This document shows positions 6,894 through 7,466 of a stretch of DNA of 7,466 nt, piece by piece. The position numbers and the translations under genes were made by a program. Source of the DNA: Actinomycetota bacterium (GTDB taxonomy: Bacteria > Actinomycetota > Humimicrobiia > Humimicrobiales > Humimicrobiaceae); the NCBI GenBank assembly GCA_014360385.1, contig JACIXO010000027.1:1-7466 (forward strand). The letters run 5' to 3'. Position 1 is the first letter of the stretch. The number at the start of each line of letters is the position of its first letter. The notes under the pieces are model-generated. The model was not told the DNA's origin, searched no databases, and saw only the letters and a program-made list of their open reading frames with translations.

Positions 6894-6915
6894 CTTTGTC
6901 TATTTACTTTGTCTA
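6894..6915 (+). repeat. Direct repeat CTTTGTCTA just after alr
   Basis: CTTTGTCTA occurs at 6894-6902 and 6907-6915, a period of 13 bases starting two bases after the alr stop codon. The second copy joins the left edge of the alr-like relic. It is probably a slippage or repair scar; no hairpin terminator is seen at the alr end. Confidence 0.7.
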
Positions 6916-7031
6916 GGTTTATTTTAGGTGCTCTTTTAGGTGATCTAGCTGCTATGGTAAGTGAGGGTGTAGAGCTAAGAAAAGCGGTTTATTTTTGTTT
7001 GTTTTTAGGTGACAGTTTTTTCTTGACTATA
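6909..7031 (+). pseudogene. Relic fragment of a second alanine racemase gene
   Basis: The core 6947-6985 matches alr 5917-5955 without gaps at 34 of 39 bases, and its reading frame gives AMVSEGVELRKA against AMVSEGVKLRKA in Alr (residues 74-85). Including codon 85, three differences are synonymous third-position changes (Ser77, Val80, Ala85); the coding changes are Val to Ala and Lys81 to Glu. Outside the core the similarity is weak and needs gaps: LSR...GA..LG upstream against Alr VSR...GA..LG (59-72), and LFLGD...L.I downstream against YILGE...LLI. The frame then stops at 7032-7034. It contains no active-site lysine and cannot be a functional racemase. I infer a decayed duplicate or an acquired piece of a related alr. 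The core is certain as a repeat; the outer limits are uncertain. Confidence 0.6.
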
Positions 7032-7089
7032 TAGTTGAATGAATTGTGTCTTTTATTTTGTAGTTTGCTCAACCTTAAATTTATTGAAC

Positions 7090-7124
7090 TATAATTGATT
7101 TTATGATTCTCTTAATGTTAGAAT
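7090..7124 (+). promoter_or_regulatory. Candidate promoter for the small membrane-protein gene
   Basis: A perfect TATAAT lies at 7090-7095, with a poor -35 (TTGCTC, 7065-7070, 19-base spacing). An alternative is TTGATT (7095-7100) with TAGAAT (7119-7124) at 18 bases. Either would start transcription 40-70 bases before the gene at 7169. The stretch is very AT-rich, so these are only suggestions; the long gap after alr makes a separate promoter reasonable. Confidence 0.25.
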
Positions 7125-7168
7125 TAGACAACTATTTTAGTATTGAAACTTAATAGATAGGAGATGGG

Positions 7169-7444
7169 ATGAGAGGTCAGGAAATGTTGGGTTTTGGTAT
7201 TGGTGCAGCGTTTTTTGTATGCTGGGGGCTTGCTATTCTGGTTGGTATTTTCTTTTTTGTGGTCTGGATTCTTATGCTTATAGACTGTATCAAAAGAAAG
7301 GAAAATGAATTTCCTGAGGGTGGAGAAAATGCCAAAACTATCTGGTTAATTGTGTTGATTGCTACCTGGGCAGTTGGTTTTAGCTGGCTTGCTGCAATTC
7401 TTTACTATTTTATGGTTGTAAGAAAGATGCCACGGAGTAGCTAA
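7169..7444 (+). CDS. Small two-helix membrane protein, PLDc_N-like
   Basis: A 91-residue protein with two hydrophobic stretches, about residues 8-38 and 57-83, joined by a short charged loop (KRKENEFPEGGENAK). The pattern WILMLIDCIKRK at the end of the first helix, then K-x-IW-x-I at the start of the second and a glycine plus Tyr-Tyr near its end, fits the PLDc_N family. That domain is named for the N-terminal membrane part of cardiolipin synthases and also occurs as a stand-alone protein of unknown role. There is no phospholipase HKD motif, so no enzymatic activity is claimed. The start ATG has AGGAG (7159-7163) five bases upstream. The gene stands 276 bases after alr and is probably not part of the same operon. 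Residues 84-91 form a short basic tail. Confidence 0.8.
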   Translation: MRGQEMLGFGIGAAFFVCWGLAILVGIFFFVVWILMLIDCIKRKENEFPEGGENAKTIWLIVLIATWAVGFSWLAAILYYFMVVRKMPRSS

Positions 7445-7466
7445 AAGAGTAAATTAAGAGCAGCTC

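Noticed and set aside
6840..7034. A 64-codon open frame overlapping the alr 3' end as a real gene
   Set aside because: It starts inside alr in another frame without a ribosome site and ends in T-rich sequence. Its only recognisable part is the alr relic.

Overview
The window is an AT-rich bacterial segment in which all protein genes lie on the + strand: glmM, glmS, acpS, a fused nnrE-nnrD gene and alr, then a small membrane-protein gene after a gap. All five enzymes are full length with their catalytic motifs visible. The acpS-nnr-alr order, the AT-rich codon use and the GGAG-type ribosome sites suggest a Bacillota bacterium, probably clostridia-like. That assignment is inferred from gene order and protein style, not from a marker gene.

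Layout: 1-232 is a leader holding a weak terminator-like hairpin (18-44), a possible promoter (154-181) and three AGTAAAATG repeats whose ATGs share one reading frame that ends on the glmM start codon. glmM (233-1597) and glmS (1648-3516) are 50 bases apart. acpS (3521-3901) starts 4 bases after the glmS stop, with its ribosome site inside the glmS 3' end. nnr (3939-5543) follows after 37 bases. A 158-base gap (5544-5701) contains nested inverted repeats and a 9-bp tandem repeat. alr (5702-6892) follows. The 276-base gap 6893-7168 holds short direct repeats, a decayed piece of alr and a possible promoter. The last gene (7169-7444) encodes a 91-residue two-helix membrane protein.

Function: GlmS makes glucosamine-6-phosphate and GlmM converts it to glucosamine-1-phosphate, the route to UDP-GlcNAc. 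Alr supplies D-alanine for the peptidoglycan stem peptide. AcpS activates acyl carrier protein for lipid synthesis. Nnr repairs damaged NAD(P)H hydrates. The block is therefore a housekeeping cluster for envelope precursors and cofactor upkeep, probably transcribed together at least from glmM to nnr.

I found no exotic system. The most interesting signal is a 39-base segment (6947-6985) matching alr codons 72-85 at 34 of 39 positions, placed just downstream of alr. Its differences are mostly synonymous, and weaker gapped similarity surrounds it. It looks like the relic of a second, diverged alr. The glmM leader reading frame and the fold-back structure before alr come next in interest.
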